Positions 35,304 to 47,872 are shown, counted from the first letter of the stretch. The stretch is DNA of 64,000 nucleotides from Calcarisporiella thermophila CBS 279.70 (GCF_041956535.1 NW_027192199.1:62001-126000), one strand, 5' to 3'. Notes: a model not told the origin generated them from the letters alone. Program-made: numbers and translations.

Positions 35304-37739
35304 TTAAGACTGGTCAAAAAGTTGGTAGAGTAATCGGTCCAGTTGATCGCGATCGTATCGAATATATTTCTGTGGGTTTTTTGAAAACTCAGTCTGTTGA
35401 TGTCTGGAGAAAGGGGGTAAGCTTGGATCGAATTAGGCAAGGCTGGAAGTAAACAAGCTTACCGATCAAGAAACCGGGTATAGAGCGGCATGATGACCCG
35501 CCGAACGTCGGCAATAACTTGCTGACGGAGCTCTGTGTCGGGTATTGCATACGCTCGTTGAGTGCGATGCAACTCCTCGAAATCTGTGTTGAAGTTTTTG
35601 AATCTCTCCTTGACCGATTGTTTATCGTTGGAGCGAAGCCCACCGCCCCGAACAGGGGTGACATCCATCAAATTCTCCAAGATTGGATTCCAGGTGTCCT
35701 GATACGCATCCATTTGTTTCTTGGTCATCCGTTCATATCGCTCCACGCAGCCGGTAGGCTCAAGGAGGCTTTCAAGTCCACAAGATCGGATCTGCCTCAC
35801 GATATGACGGAAATTGTTCATGAGGAAGATGGCGGCGAGCGCAGGGCGTTTATAGGACTTAGATCGAGTCGTCAGAGTGGTTACGAGAGCATCCATCACA
35901 TCCACTATGCAAAATGTAAATGGCAGTGATTAAGTCCAGTGAGTCACCGGGTAGCGCAGAAGTTGCTAAAAGTTACCACAAAAGTGCCTCAGCATTTCGT
36001 TGCCTGGGGGCCCACGCGTGTCGGGGAGATAGAGTTCGTTGCCCTCCGGGTTGTTCCATGCCCCATCCCCGATGACCTCTAACAACGATTCTACTGTGGG
36101 CCGATAATCTAGTATTCGCTTCAGATAGTTGACAGTATTGCTGGTGAGCTCGCTCACAGTTCCATCATTCGGTAGCGCTAACACACGGCCATTGCGCTCT
36201 TTCACTTCTTGCATACACTCAGCAAAGGAGCGCATTGCAGTGTTTCGAACATCGCGGACAAACTCCAACATATCGTCTTCCCTCATCTCTGCCAACTAAG
36301 GAAAAAAAAAATAGGAATTTGAGCAAGGTGGTTTAATAAGCCCCACAGCTATAGTGAAAGCGAAACTAGCTTATTTACCCGCAACATCTCTTCAAACTCG
36401 GGTTTCTTCTTTTTGAGCAATTCAAGCACATCATAAACACTGAAGATCTCCCGTTGCAAATCTCTACGCGATCGTGCCAGCAAATCCCTTCCACTTTCAA
36501 GCCAGGTCGTAAATGCCGGCTGGATAGTGCCTCGGAAGACGTAGGATGTCTGCTGCTCTTTTATGATTTTAGATGCAAAACGATGTTCGGCTTGCATCAA
36601 TTTTAGCAGGCAGTGCGTTTGAGAAGCATAGTTAGAGGTTGAACGTAAGAGAGGCTCGAGGGTGCGGGTGATATGGGCGGACCGAATCTCAATATAGGTT
36701 TTGGTATATTCGGGAGCGTAACCAGTTTCGGACTCGGATGAGGAGAGATACACAGTTAGACTTGAGAGTCTTTCTAAAGCCTCTGTGGAAGGAGAAGGTA
36801 TCTCAGCATCTTGAATAAAGGAGAAAAGCGGTTATAAAATTATGGATCAACACCGGTGAAGAGTTTTAAAACCTTCTCTCTGGATGCTTCGCACGTCCAA
36901 TGGTTTGCTGTTTGCTGAGAGCCATTTCCGAAACAGGTTCTCGAGTTGCATCATCGCTGTCTTGAGCAATTTTTTCTGATATCAAGCAATGAATAATATT
37001 AAAGATCTTCCTGGGTGTCTATCTAGGGTGTAAATATACCAGTTGCCCGATCACGTTTTCACAACTCCTAAGACGTGCTTTGGATAAATATTCGAGCGCT
37101 TCCTTAATCCGATTGATGGATTGTAAATAAGGAACTAGGTTCGAATCATCGGGGCTAAATAAATAAATTCAATAAGGGGTGCAAATCTCCTCTCAAAATA
37201 AAGCCAATATACCCTTTCTGAATATAAGACTCTTCTTTCGCAGCCAAATCGAAGTACTTGATAAGAGATTCCATGGATTTAAGTGTCATATCAATATCTA
37301 GAATGGTTTTTTTTTTCAAGGAAACTGTTAGCTAACTAAATGATGGATCGAAAAAAACAAGTGACTTCAACATACTGTCTGAGAGATGCGTGAGCCGCTG
37401 AGTGGATTTATGAATAGGCAATATGGAAGACTCGAGTTTGACGAGCCGATCATCAAATGTGTCAAGCATGCTAACCTATCCAAAAAATGAGCATTTTTCA
37501 AGCCTTCTCTTTATGAAGTTAGTCTAAATGGGTTTTAAATACCATTTTTTGTGTTAAATCGTTGGATTTTTTCAAATTCTCTTGCAAGAAATCTAGATCT
37601 GCCTTTTCTTCGTCCAATCGCGCCAATGCAGTTTTGTGGTCTTGAAGACCAGATTGTGTAGAGCTAATAACAACTATAATTAATTTTACCCTTCTAGCAA
37701 TATAATAGATTGTATATACCTCTCTGCTACTGATGGCAT
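35304..37739 (-). CDS. EXO70: exocyst subunit Exo70
   Basis: Ten exons on the minus strand: 37739-37720, 37663-37543, 37475-37376, 37297-37213, 37154-37040, 36975-36873, 36809-36379, 36295-35977, 35904-35463, 35403-35304; 611 residues, in frame throughout. The N-terminal coiled coil has LDFLQENLKKSNDLTQKM and ILPIHKSTQRL. The helical-rod C-terminus has AAIFLMNNF, ERFKNFNTDFEELHRTQ and the terminal block FSKNPQKYIRY. Exo70 binds PI(4,5)P2 and Rho GTPases and tethers secretory vesicles at sites of polarised growth. The first exon is only 20 nt (M-P-S-V-A-E). It shares a 150-bp divergent promoter with GCP3. Confidence 0.92.
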
Positions 37740-37889
37740 TTTTAATATCCTTTTTGTATGTAAAATTGTCAATTGAACTCCAATTATCCCTCTCCAATCT
37801 GTGACTACTTTCAATTTTGCGGTAAAATAGAGTAGACGCGACGCGTTTATCCAATACCTAATTATTAAAACGTTCCAGCAATAGCCATA
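37740..37889. promoter_or_regulatory. bidirectional promoter EXO70 / GCP3
   Basis: The two starts lie head to head 150 bp apart, so regulatory sequence must be shared. Confidence 0.5.
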
Positions 37890-40800
37890 ATGCTGCAGGG
37901 AGCGGAAAGTAAAGAGGGTACCTATTCTAGTACTTCTACTCATGCATCAGATTTCATTTGGCCAATATGCCTTTCTCATCTACGAATAGCTGAAATCTCC
38001 CCCCATACGAGGCTCCTCCAGCGACTAATTGAGCATCACATTGGAGACCAACTTGATAACTTATTTCCTAGCTCTCACACTTCTACGAACTCTCATCCAT
38101 CCGCAAACTCACCAGTTGGATCGCCAATTCGCGATTCGGCATTTGGTGGTCATGGATCTTACCCTAATGCATTTAATGCGAAAGATCTGAGAGAGGCCAG
38201 ATTGCGTGGAATGTTCAGTATTTGCGCTGGAATATTGGATAGGTTAATTGTGAAAAAAGTCCCTAATAATTAAAGTACTAAATCGAATATTGATCCTCTT
38301 AATTTTATTCATTTTAGTCGTATATCTGATTCTACAACTGATCCACTGAAGAAAGATGAAATGCATCTTTCACATTTAATTCAAAAAAAACGTAATTAAT
38401 TAATTCCCTGCTCCGCGAAATTTAAGATAATAATATAACTTCTATTTTATTTCAACTAGTTCTACGTGAATACGGACAAGAATCATCCGTGGCTGCTCGT
38501 TTTTCTAGCCTACATACTAGAGTCCGCACTAAGGTATAGTTTTCTCTCCGTACATTATTCATATCTATAGCAATCTTTGAATGTGTTAATTTTTTTATGA
38601 ACGATTCGCAGAAAATACTGAGTAGACGGCATGAAATCCTTCAATTCCTATATTCTCTTAGCGGTGAAACAAAGAATTCCAGCTCTGTCCTGTTTTATCC
38701 TTCGGTAATATCCGGTTTAAAAAAGGTTGCCTGCGTGTAAAGATTGACCTGATTACTTTTTTATAACAGATGGCTGGTTTTGAGGCTGCTGTCTCCCATA
38801 TGCACTTGTCGGAATCTCAGCAGTCCAACAAACTTTCTTCAAGTCGCCCGTTCTCTTTTAAACCCCAATCAAAAGAATCCTCATCTAGCGAACTACCACA
38901 GAATGTAGAACATAAACTTACTCCATATCAGCAATATATCACGAATAATGGTAGTGTGCTAGTAATGACTATTGAATAATAACTTGCTCACCCAATTCCA
39001 TTCCTGCCAGACATTCAGGAAATATCAGAGGCTGTGCTTCTTCGCGATATTATTTTTGTTCTTCAAGGGATTGGAGGGCGTTATGTTCAATTCGACGGAA
39101 AAAACGACATGTTTGTCATACACCCTATGGTATGCTTATTACTCGGATGTTAAATAAAGTAATATTTTCCATGCTTGTCACTAATTTTTCTTTTTTATCA
39201 TAGGCTCGGATTCCTTACCCGATGCAATGCCTAATAGATAAACTCGCAGAGATGGGCCAACTCTTTAAAAGTATAAAAGAATTTGTGGACTTCCATATTG
39301 ATGATACATCCATCGGGTTAATGGGACAGGTGCAAATACAACGTCATTATTATGTCATTGCCCCTTTTAACTAGATCTGCATTCATTATAGAGTTTCTGC
39401 GCAACGCTTAAACGTGAGCTGGAAAAATACTACAGATTCATCGCGGGATTGGAGGGTTTCCTTCCGAAAGAAAATAGCGAAAATTCTGAATCAAGCCTGA
39501 CAATCAAGCGCATATATGTTGGAGCTCAAACCTGGATACGGCGTTTAAATTTAATGCAAACTTTGATGGATATTTGTAAAAGTAAGTTGTGTCAGAAAAT
39601 GGATGGAGCTCTCCTATTGCGCTAACAGTTTATGGCTTTGACAGGCGAAAAAGGCGGTGCTCTCATTGATAAAGTGTATATGTATGGCAAGCATGGAGAT
39701 CCATTTATACAGAGTTCCACGGTTCTCTTCTTAACTGAGGTGAGTAAATAAACTTTGAAGATTTTTTTTGATGTTTAAAAGTATAATGTCCTGCGTAATT
39801 TTTCGCCAGGTTTCGAAGCCGCTCTATGAAATGTTAGAGCGATGGGTTTACGAAGGAGAGCTTGTTGATCCATTCAACGAATTCTTCATAGGAGAGCACC
39901 CCGAAGTTGCAGATGAAGAGTTGTGGCAAAAAAAATATTTCATGCGAGAAGAGATGTTGCCTGGGCACATCTCACCTGCATTGGCAAAAAAAGTATTCAC
40001 AATCTAAAATGCAATGATCGGTATACAAGTCAGCTTATCTACTTATTTATCAGATATTCTCCATTGGCAAAAGTATCAATTTTATTCGCTACAGTTGCCA
40101 GGACGACGAGTTTGTTGATAAGCGACGACGTATTCGAAGAGCGAAGCAAGGTATGCCTATACTTTATATTGAAATGCCTATTTGTTGAACATATGTGTGA
40201 ACCCACTTGTGCGGCTAGTATTAAAGTATGGAGATATCGCGGCGCTTGAAGCCCACATTGATGCCACCTATGCCTCTACAAGCCAGTACCTGATCGAATT
40301 GTTGTTAAATAAATACAAACTCAAGGAACACTTGAACGCGTTCAAGCGCTATTTACTCCTTGGTCAGGGCGATTTATTTCAGTATTTGATGGACACAATT
40401 GGGTATATGAATTCATTTTAATTTTGCGTGGAACTACACTGACTTTGCCTATCCATAGTCCGACCTTGAATAAACCCGCAAACTCGATCCATCGCTATAA
40501 TCTCTCTAGCATCCTTGAGGCGGCTATTCGCTCCTCAAATGCGCAGTACGATGATCCAGCGATTTTGAAGCGAATCGATGTAAGAGAGCTTACCGTCAAG
40601 GAGGGAGATTTTGGATGGGATGTGTTCACCCTGGATTACATTGTGGATCGCCCAATTAATACCATTTTCACTCCCGATTCAATACACCAATATTTGCTTC
40701 TTTTCAACTTCCTGTGGAGATTAAAACGAGTAGAGCACACATTGTCTCATGCGTGGAGAAGACAAATGACCGTGGCAAGATCTCACCCTAAAATTATAGG

Positions 40801-41657
40801 TTTTTATTAGCACACGGATATGTACCGGTTTAATCTAAACTCCCTCTTTTTATATGTAGAGGTTGTGTCGGATTTGCAAAGATGCCGCATTATTACGAGT
40901 CAGATGATCCACTTCATATACCAGCTCCAATACTTCATTCTATTTGAAGTGAGTAAATTTCTTTAGAGATAATATTTTCCGCCGTGTTTTTTATTCTACT
41001 TTTTACCTCCATTAAGGGTATCGAGTGCTCGTGGGATAAACTGATGCGAGATATCGCAATCCCATCCATTGACTTGGACGGCCTTATATCGGCGCATCAA
41101 CGATACCTGAAAAGTCTGCGCACCAAAGTACTATTTGCCACTTCAGAGCGAGAGGTATTATTCATTTCAATAGAGAAGAATAGAAAAGATTATTTATCGT
41201 TTCTAAATATAAAGGATCTTTCTGGAAGATTGCGAGACATTTTCAAATTGATATTAGAATATTCGCACGCTCAGGTAATATTTTTGCTGGAATATTTACT
41301 GCTTGCTCTATGGCAGAGGATTTAACATTGTAACCCTTTCACTGCCTTCAGGATAATCTATATACGTATGCTAAGGATGAGCTAGAGCGGCGGGTGCGTC
41401 AAAGTCAATCCGGAACAAAAAAAAGGGTATATAGTTTTTTTTCTATATGATAAATTCTTTAGCGGAATACCAACTCTCCCGGTTTACATTAGGGGAAGTG
41501 GAGCATAATTGAGGAAGATGACGATGAACCCCGTGCCACGAAAATTGAAGCTACGATGCTACCTACCATTCGCAACCGATTATTGGAGACGGCTGCGAAG
41601 TTCGAGGCCGAAGCTAAAGCGTTTTCTTTACTGACACGTGTTGCAGCACCGCAGTAA
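37890..41657 (+). CDS. gamma-tubulin complex component 3 (GCP3/Spc98)
   Basis: Many short exons (for example 37890-38242, 38318-38391, 38460-38533, 38612-38704, 38770-38950, 39011-39129, 39204-39329, 39392-39581) continue to a stop at 41655-41657. Landmarks: EISEAVLLRDIIFVLQGIGG (GRIP1 motif of GCP2/3), QTWIRRLNLMQTLMDICK, GGALIDKVYMYGKHGD, KPLYEMLERWVYEGEL, DPFNEFFI, and in the C-terminal half LLLGQGDLFQYLMDTIG and FTLDYIVDRPINTIFTP (GRIP2, gamma-tubulin binding). The LLRD...QGI form fits GCP3 better than GCP2. It nucleates microtubules at spindle poles as part of the gamma-tubulin small complex. The N-terminal ~140 residues are poorly conserved, and the start at 37890 is less certain than the body. 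Confidence 0.88.
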
Positions 41658-42300
41658 ATTACAATTAATTTACATGATGTATTTTTTTTTCCTTTTTATC
41701 TTTAAGATATTAGCATTTGCATTTTGTTAAATTCGTTATCAGGATAAAATACTACCCTGTTAAATCCCTCAGATACGTTCAAACAATGCACCACGATGTT
41801 GTAGCCTTGATATCTGCAAGATCGCGGGGTTTTATTACTGCGATAATAGTTGCAGTATTTAATTTTTATATTCAAATTATTCCTGCGAATATGCCCATTT
41901 CCCCCTACTCTAATTATATCTCCGCTGATTGAACGAATATGGTGAGTAAATACTTGAAAGGGCCGAGTACCAGTGAATAGAGATATTTTTCCCCAAGGGT
42001 CCTCCGTCACAAAACGCTACAATATATCAGTACAAAACTCCAGCGATATCTCCGTTTACTGATGCTACTAGGATATACTGCAGTATGTAGTAGTTGCAAT
42101 TTAAGAGGCCTTTAAAGTACATTGAAATAAACTCGATCATAGGGTGTATTTTGCTCTTTAATTGGGAGAAATAGTAAAGCCAAAACAAATTTGCTTACAG
42201 GGAATTAAAGCAGAGAAAAAGGATGGGATGGAAGTTTCATCTCTCCATGTTAATATAATTATATACAAATAAAATAGGTGAACAAGGACCCGAGTCCCTT
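41658..42300. other. convergent 3' spacer
   Basis: AT-rich sequence between the ends of GCP3 and the BET gene. A 102-codon frame on the minus strand shows no protein character I recognise. Confidence 0.5.
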
Positions 42301-44893
42301 TTAATTCTGTGTGCTTCCTCTCAAATTAAGGGCTGCTCTTGCGCGATTTCCCTCTTCCAATAGTGGGTGGCGTAGCTGCTTGCGTGCAGCATTAAACTCT
42401 TTTTCAAATGCCCACATCACCATGCTTTGCTGTAAGAAGTCTGTCGCGTTATCCTAAGTTTTAGAATGTGGGGTTAGAATGCATAGTTCCCGAATACTAA
42501 GCATTGGGATAAAATCAACCACCTTTTGCTTTAACCGCCGCTCTTGATCCTCATTCCGCAATCTCCGTATTTCTTCTTCCTTTTTCCTCAAATTTTCCGC
42601 TCTTCTCTTTGCATCCTCCTCTCGCCTCTTAGCCTCCTCTTCCCGGCGCAGCTTATCCTGTTGCCGCTGCAATTCCTCTTGTTCTTTCATCTTTCTAGCG
42701 GCCTCCTGCTTCGCTGCAAGTTCTTTCCTAAATTGCTCCCAAGCTGGATCGGTGGCGCTAGTGGAGGAGGGAGGCTGAGAGAGGGAGGGTGGTGAGGTGC
42801 CAGACTCGGCTTCCTTGACAAAAGCAGCCCATTGATCTTGGTTCTCAAGGGTAACAGGTTTTTTGCCTGCCTTAGATGAAGTTTGTGTAGATGATTGCCC
42901 AAATAGCGATGGTCCTCGCGCGACAGAGTCCATTCCCAATCCCAGCCCAAGGCGTTGCTTTCCTCCCGAGGAATGTGGTGCAGATGACCTCGAAGCGGGC
43001 TTGCCCTTGTCGGATGCTAAATCGGATAATCCGTTCGTTAAGATTCAGTATATAAGAATGATAAGCATATATAAGGCTACCATCCGAATCAGACTCTTCG
43101 CTGTATGAGTTATCATCCGAAGAGGATGCACCTGCAAACTTTTGCACCGTCTCCTCAAATCGCCGGCGACTTTCTCGCATCGGCTTTTTGGCAGTTTTCT
43201 TGCTTTTTGATGCGCTAGCAGACGACTTTGAAGTGCGCCGCTTCTTTGTAGGAGATACTACTGACGATGGGCGAAACTTAGAGCCTCCGGTGCACTGCAT
43301 TACAAAGTTCCAGATGCGACGAAGTGTACGAGAGTCCAGTATCTTAAGGTCAATTTCGATTTCACCATTTTCGTCCTGTCGAGCAAAAGTACAGTTTGTT
43401 CCATTTAGTAAAATATGAACTGCCATCCCCCAATCTTAATCAGTCCTAATTTTCAACTTGCCTTTAACTGTGGCATCGATTCATCTACAATTTTTAGTAG
43501 CTCAATAGCCTGATCCTCATTAAGCAGCTCCGTTTTTGCCTGCAGCTCTTCTTCTTCCGCCGCCGTGAGTACAAAATCGTCTTCGTGGCCCTCTTCCTCC
43601 CCCCGCATACGCTTCACCGTTTTCTTCTCCTTTGCTTTTTCCTTTTTACGTTGCTGCTCCTTTAGGTTTTTCAGCTGCTCTGACACTGACCTTAGCTCTT
43701 GTTCTAGTCGAGATATTTGTTCATCCGATTCTTCGGACTCTGAAGATGCTGATGAGGCTGATAAATGGTGTTGCTTCATCTTCTCCGTTTCTCTTGATTT
43801 TTCTTCGAACTTCTTTGCTGTGGACTCTGTATGCGCTATTACTTTATGGCCTGTCGGCGGTGCAGCGACTGGTTGAGATGGGGGAGGTGGCGGGGGCCGC
43901 TCCGCCCATTTTCGGTTAAAAATCTCTTCTAACTGCTTTCCTGCTTGATATACTATGTTATCTGCTGGGTTATAAGTATAACAATTCTGGAACATTAATC
44001 TCATATCGGCCTCAAATTCCTCCGGTCCAGCATATTCTTTGGCGGCGAGTTTTTTCTCAATGGTAGAAAGATCCATTGGGTGCTTGATCACATTGAAATA
44101 GTCAGGAATATTGAGAGCAATGGGATCAACTGGCTGTAAGAATGGCCACGAAATTGCGGCATATTGTTTCTTCTTAAGTTCGCGAAGAGTAGCGTTACAG
44201 AATTTGAGTTGCTCGGATTTATCGATTTTACGTTTTGAATTCGAGGAGGAAGAGTGGGAGAGAGTGACTTTTTGAGGCTTTAAATAAGATGATGGTTGGG
44301 ATGGAGTGGATGGATACGCGTTCGCTGGGGCCGGCTGTGAACGATATATAAAACGGAGCAAAGACATTCATAAAATATTAAGTTAATTAATTTTTAGTAA
44401 TTAAGTATCCACTTACATCCGCAGGCACTTTCTTCATAAAGCGCTCGAATACAGCTTCTAGCCCCTTTGCCATTATCGACACAGGAGCATCCTTGCCATT
44501 GTACAAATAGCAGTTATCGAACATCAATCTAAAATCGCTTTCAATGTCAGCTACGCTCTCGTATTTGTGGTGGCTCAATTTCTTTTCGATCGTTGAAAGA
44601 TCCATAGGGTGGGAAATAACGGAAAAGTAATCAGGGATTTGAAGCGCGACAGGATCGACCGGTTGGAGAAAAGGAGGTGCATCATGGTGTCTTTTAAGAG
44701 TGCGTAGTATATTTTGAAAATGTTTGTGCTGTTCGCGGGAGAGTCCCTTATTCTTGGCAGTTCTATGCGATGAGGACGTGTGCAGGTCCATGGCAAACGC
44801 GAAGTTAATATCGATCCTGATCTGATCAAGATAGGGTTGCCCTTTGTGCAAATGGCAGCTGTGTTCAAACAAAAAGAATGGGCAGTCACTCAA
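42301..44893 (-). CDS. BDF1: BET-family double bromodomain protein (Bdf1/BRD4-like)
   Basis: Minus strand. Exon 1 (from 44893, or from an internal Met at 44791, to 44417) has BD1: FLQPVDPVAL, IPDYFSVI, PMDLSTIEKKL, and the acetyl-lysine Asn in NCYLYN. Exon 2 (44334-43462) has BD2: WPFLQPVDP, NCYTYNP, then Pro-rich and coiled-coil stretches and the start of the ET domain. Exon 3 from 43375 completes ET (EIEIDLKIL, LRRIWNFV). Later exons encode a basic KKRR region, a long EEEAKRREEDAKRR coiled coil and a C-terminus ending STQN. BET proteins bind acetylated histone H4 and recruit TFIID/P-TEFb. BD1 reads PPF where most BET domains have WPF. The intron between exons 2 and 3 is best read as GC-AG. 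Confidence 0.88.
43376..43461 (-). other. probable GC-AG intron in the BET gene
   Basis: On the minus strand the donor reads AAG|GCAAGT and the acceptor GACAG|GACG. Using it joins MPQLK to DENGEIEIDL and restores the ET domain in frame. The nearby GT (in GCAAGTTGA) would need a phase change and breaks the frame. GCAAGT is the standard consensus of minor GC-AG U2 introns. Confidence 0.75.
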
Positions 44894-45154
44894 ATTTCAT
44901 TTCAGCAGCGTATCAATTATACATTATCAATTATACAAACTCTACCAATTCAATGCAAAATTACTTTTTTGAAGCCATTCAACCCATCCACATTTGACTG
45001 GATAATGTGGAGTGAAATATGTTTGAGAGAACGTATTTTTCCACCATTTCCATAAAATTTCGAACCATCATTCGCAAACCTTTACTTTCAAAATTCAACT
45101 TAATATGATATATTAAATTTCGGCAACTCAAAAAGATATGTATTGGAGGTCACT

Positions 45155-45733
45155 CTATTTCCCGGAGCTGTGTCTGGTTTTTAGCCATGCAATCACGTCG
45201 GCTGCATTACGATTGGGAGGGAACACCGGGTAAAATACTTTGACAATGATTCCGTCTTGAATAATAAGTGTGAGTCTCTTCACAAGTTTACCCACTTCAT
45301 CCACCTCGAAAGTCGGCAGTTTAAGCGCATTGATAAATTCGAATTTTTCATCGCTCAGGATTGGAAAAGGGAGATGCAGGCGCTCAGCAAGCTCTTGTTG
45401 ATGCTCAGTACTCTGGGTCGAGAGCCCAAAGAGATGTGAAGCTCCAAGCTGCCTGAGCTCCGCAGCATGATCACGGAAAGCGCACGATTGCGGGGTGCAC
45501 CCGCGCGCACCCGGGATTAAATCCCAGCCTTGGGGTGATTCAATGCCAGGAGGGCTCGTCATTGGGTAGCAATATATGACTGTCAGACCATTTAATGCGG
45601 AAGGATCGACCAATTCGCCATTAGTATTACGGAGGGAAATGGGAGGAAGACGCATCGATGTTAGATGGTCACAAGCCCCATCGTCAACAGGGACTGGGAG
45701 ATTATCGGGAAGAGTGTAGATGTCAGTTGCCAT
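45155..45733 (-). CDS. atypical two-Cys peroxiredoxin (PrxQ/BCP-like, bacterial type)
   Basis: Intronless, 192 residues. Thioredoxin-fold redoxin with the motif GARGCTPQSCAFRDH: Cys79 and Cys84 are separated by four residues, the spacing of the peroxidatic/resolving pair in PrxQ/BCP enzymes. Later blocks FGLSTQ, LPFPILSDE and VFYPVFPPNRNA match a peroxiredoxin subgroup common in bacteria and filamentous fungi. It reduces peroxides, regenerated by thioredoxin. No signal peptide, so probably cytosolic. Lack of introns beside intron-rich neighbours is compatible with acquisition from bacteria, but short fungal genes can also be intronless. Confidence 0.88.
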   Translation of the reverse strand: MATDIYTLPDNLPVPVDDGACDHLTSMRLPPISLRNTNGELVDPSALNGLTVIYCYPMTSPPGIESPQGWDLIPGARGCTPQSCAFRDHAAELRQLGASHLFGLSTQSTEHQQELAERLHLPFPILSDEKFEFINALKLPTFEVDEVGKLVKRLTLIIQDGIIVKVFYPVFPPNRNAADVIAWLKTRHSSGK

Positions 45734-45973
45734 TAGAGCAGTTGATTCTGTTACAACCGGAACCGAAGTATTAAAGAAAGCTGTAGTTTTTAAATTTCAC
45801 CGTGAGAAAATATATGACTCTTATTTATCTGAGAGTATTTGAATCAAAACTCGTCATGTTACTGTTACATGAAAATGCGCAGCATATGCGAAGAGGGGTA
45901 CAAAGGAGCGTGTAGATATATACTTCATAGATTTGGCAAGTGGTATAAATATATAGTGACTCATGAAACTGGG

Positions 45974-47403
45974 TTAAAACCAAAAGGAAAAGAGCAATGC
46001 TAGACCTAATCCAAAGGGTATTGTCAATTTATCAGTTCCAATCCTAGCTGAAGCAGAGCTAAACTGATTCATCAGCTGGAAGGGGGGCTGTGCGTTTGTT
46101 GGCTTAGACGGGAAGGGAGTTGCGGTAAGAGTAACCACCACAACTTCGTCAGGTACAACCTCTACTGGTGGGATTGTCTGCTGCTGATCTATAGGACTCG
46201 GACTGGGTATAATTGGCGAGGTAACTGTTTTAACAACAATGGAGCGCGTAGCAGAAGTGAGATTAGGGAGCTGGTTATTGATAGGAGGCTGTTGGGCCTC
46301 TCCACTATTGCGATTTTCGGTACCATTGCTGTTCTCGGGGTCGGGTAACGGACTAGACTGCGGCAACACGTTAGATGAGACTGACACGGCAGGGAGTCGA
46401 GCAATCGAAGTAGCTTGAGATGGGACTTCTTTTGAGAGTATGCCGCTTTGAGTGGGCAATGGCCTACTAGTTTTCCCGTTAAATGAAGTTGGAAAGCGAG
46501 TGCTCTCACTAAGGGGAAATGATGGTTTTTTAGACGAAGAGGCTGGCAAGCTTGAAAATATCACGGATGAGGAAGCAGATGATTTAGAGGCTCGGAGAGT
46601 TGGTACTGATGGCGTCGCAGTCAATAGCAGGCTTCTTTGTCCAGCTCTATCAGTGCTCAAAGCAAGAGACTTCCCCGAGGTCAGAGGGCCAGCAACTTGC
46701 GAGGCTGGTACACTAGAGGCTAGCTTCACCGGTACGGAGGGAAAGGGCAATGAGGAAGTTGCCTGCTTGGGAAGAAGCTTCGAAACGAGCGGAATCTTTC
46801 CCACAGTGTCGTCGATCACACTGGTTGCCTTAGCTACCAGTTCATCAACTAGAGGAATGGGCGCCTTACTGCCTACATTGGGTTCGTTTCTAGAATCCTG
46901 CTGTGCAGAAGGCTGATTCTGTTGCTTCTTTGTGGTATTTTCAGTAGAACTCTCGGAACCTGGGACCAGCCCGATATCGGGTGTTGGCGACGGCGCCTCC
47001 ACAGAACTTTCATCTACGTCGAGAGGAGCGCTATTTCCCTGCTTATTCCTGTCTCCATTGGTGCTTTCTTCCTTGTTGCCATTCAGTACACCCGTTAGGC
47101 TATCAACCAAGTTATCGCGGTCTCCATTATTTCTCTAAGTTAATGAGAAATGAATAAAGGCACTTTTAGCAGGTTCAGTAAATCAATCACACCAACCTCT
47201 TGATTGGGTGGTATCAGGTTGTCCAGCAAACCGTCACCACCCCCCTCATTCTTGCTCGGAACGTTTATCAGACCGTCCAGCAGTCCGCGGCGCACCCTCG
47301 CATCGGTGCCACGTGCATCCAGTGCACGCAGCGACGCGAGAGGGGCCGTGTGTGAGAGAGCAAGGAAGGAAAGAAAAAGTGCAAAAATGAGGGATATCTG
47401 CAT
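45974..47403 (-). CDS. secreted Ser/Thr/Pro-rich GPI-anchored wall protein (putative)
   Basis: Two exons (47403-47197, 47134-45974), 455 residues. The N-terminus MQISLIFALFLSFLALSHTA is a clear signal peptide. A RVRR dibasic site at about res 36-39 could be cut by a Kex2-type protease. The body is low-complexity, rich in Ser, Thr, Pro, Gln and Asn (mucin-like, many O-glycosylation sites, a few NxT/S). The last ~15 residues (FGLGLALLFSFWF) are hydrophobic after a Ser-rich small-residue stretch, as in GPI attachment signals. No conserved catalytic domain. Likely cell-wall or surface protein; homologues may be restricted to close relatives. Confidence 0.7.
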
Positions 47404-47872
47404 AGTGTGGGACGGTGAAATGAAGAAGTAGGTATCAAGAGGTGGCCAGCAACAACTCTTTTAACGGATTGAAAGGAAATAATGTTAAGGGCTCCACTTC
47501 ACCTCTTGGGATAACAAAGGGGATTTTATGGATTTGTTTTAGTTGTTCTCCCGTGCTCTATCTAAGTGTGGCAAGAGTTCATTTAAAGTTCTGCTGAGGG
47601 CGTTGAAGCTGCGTGGGTGTGTTTGTGCAACATTTTGGATATTTGTGAAATAGTAGAGAGCGATATTTGCTGACTACTCGAGGGGGAAGCGCTTATTGTG
47701 GCTTGAATGAAAAAAATAAGATTAATATATTAATCTACCGTTTCAAGAGAGACTTACAATTCAAATTGCAGAAGCGCGGATACAAATAAAAGAAGATAAA
47801 GAAAATGGTTTTCTTATGGCTCTTTTATTTTACTTTTAATTCCAACAAAAAAACATATCTCGCCTCCCCACC
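47404..47872. other. intergenic between SPT5 3' end and wall-protein promoter
   Basis: No gene recognised; it holds the promoter of the minus-strand secreted protein and the 3' flank of SPT5. Confidence 0.5.
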
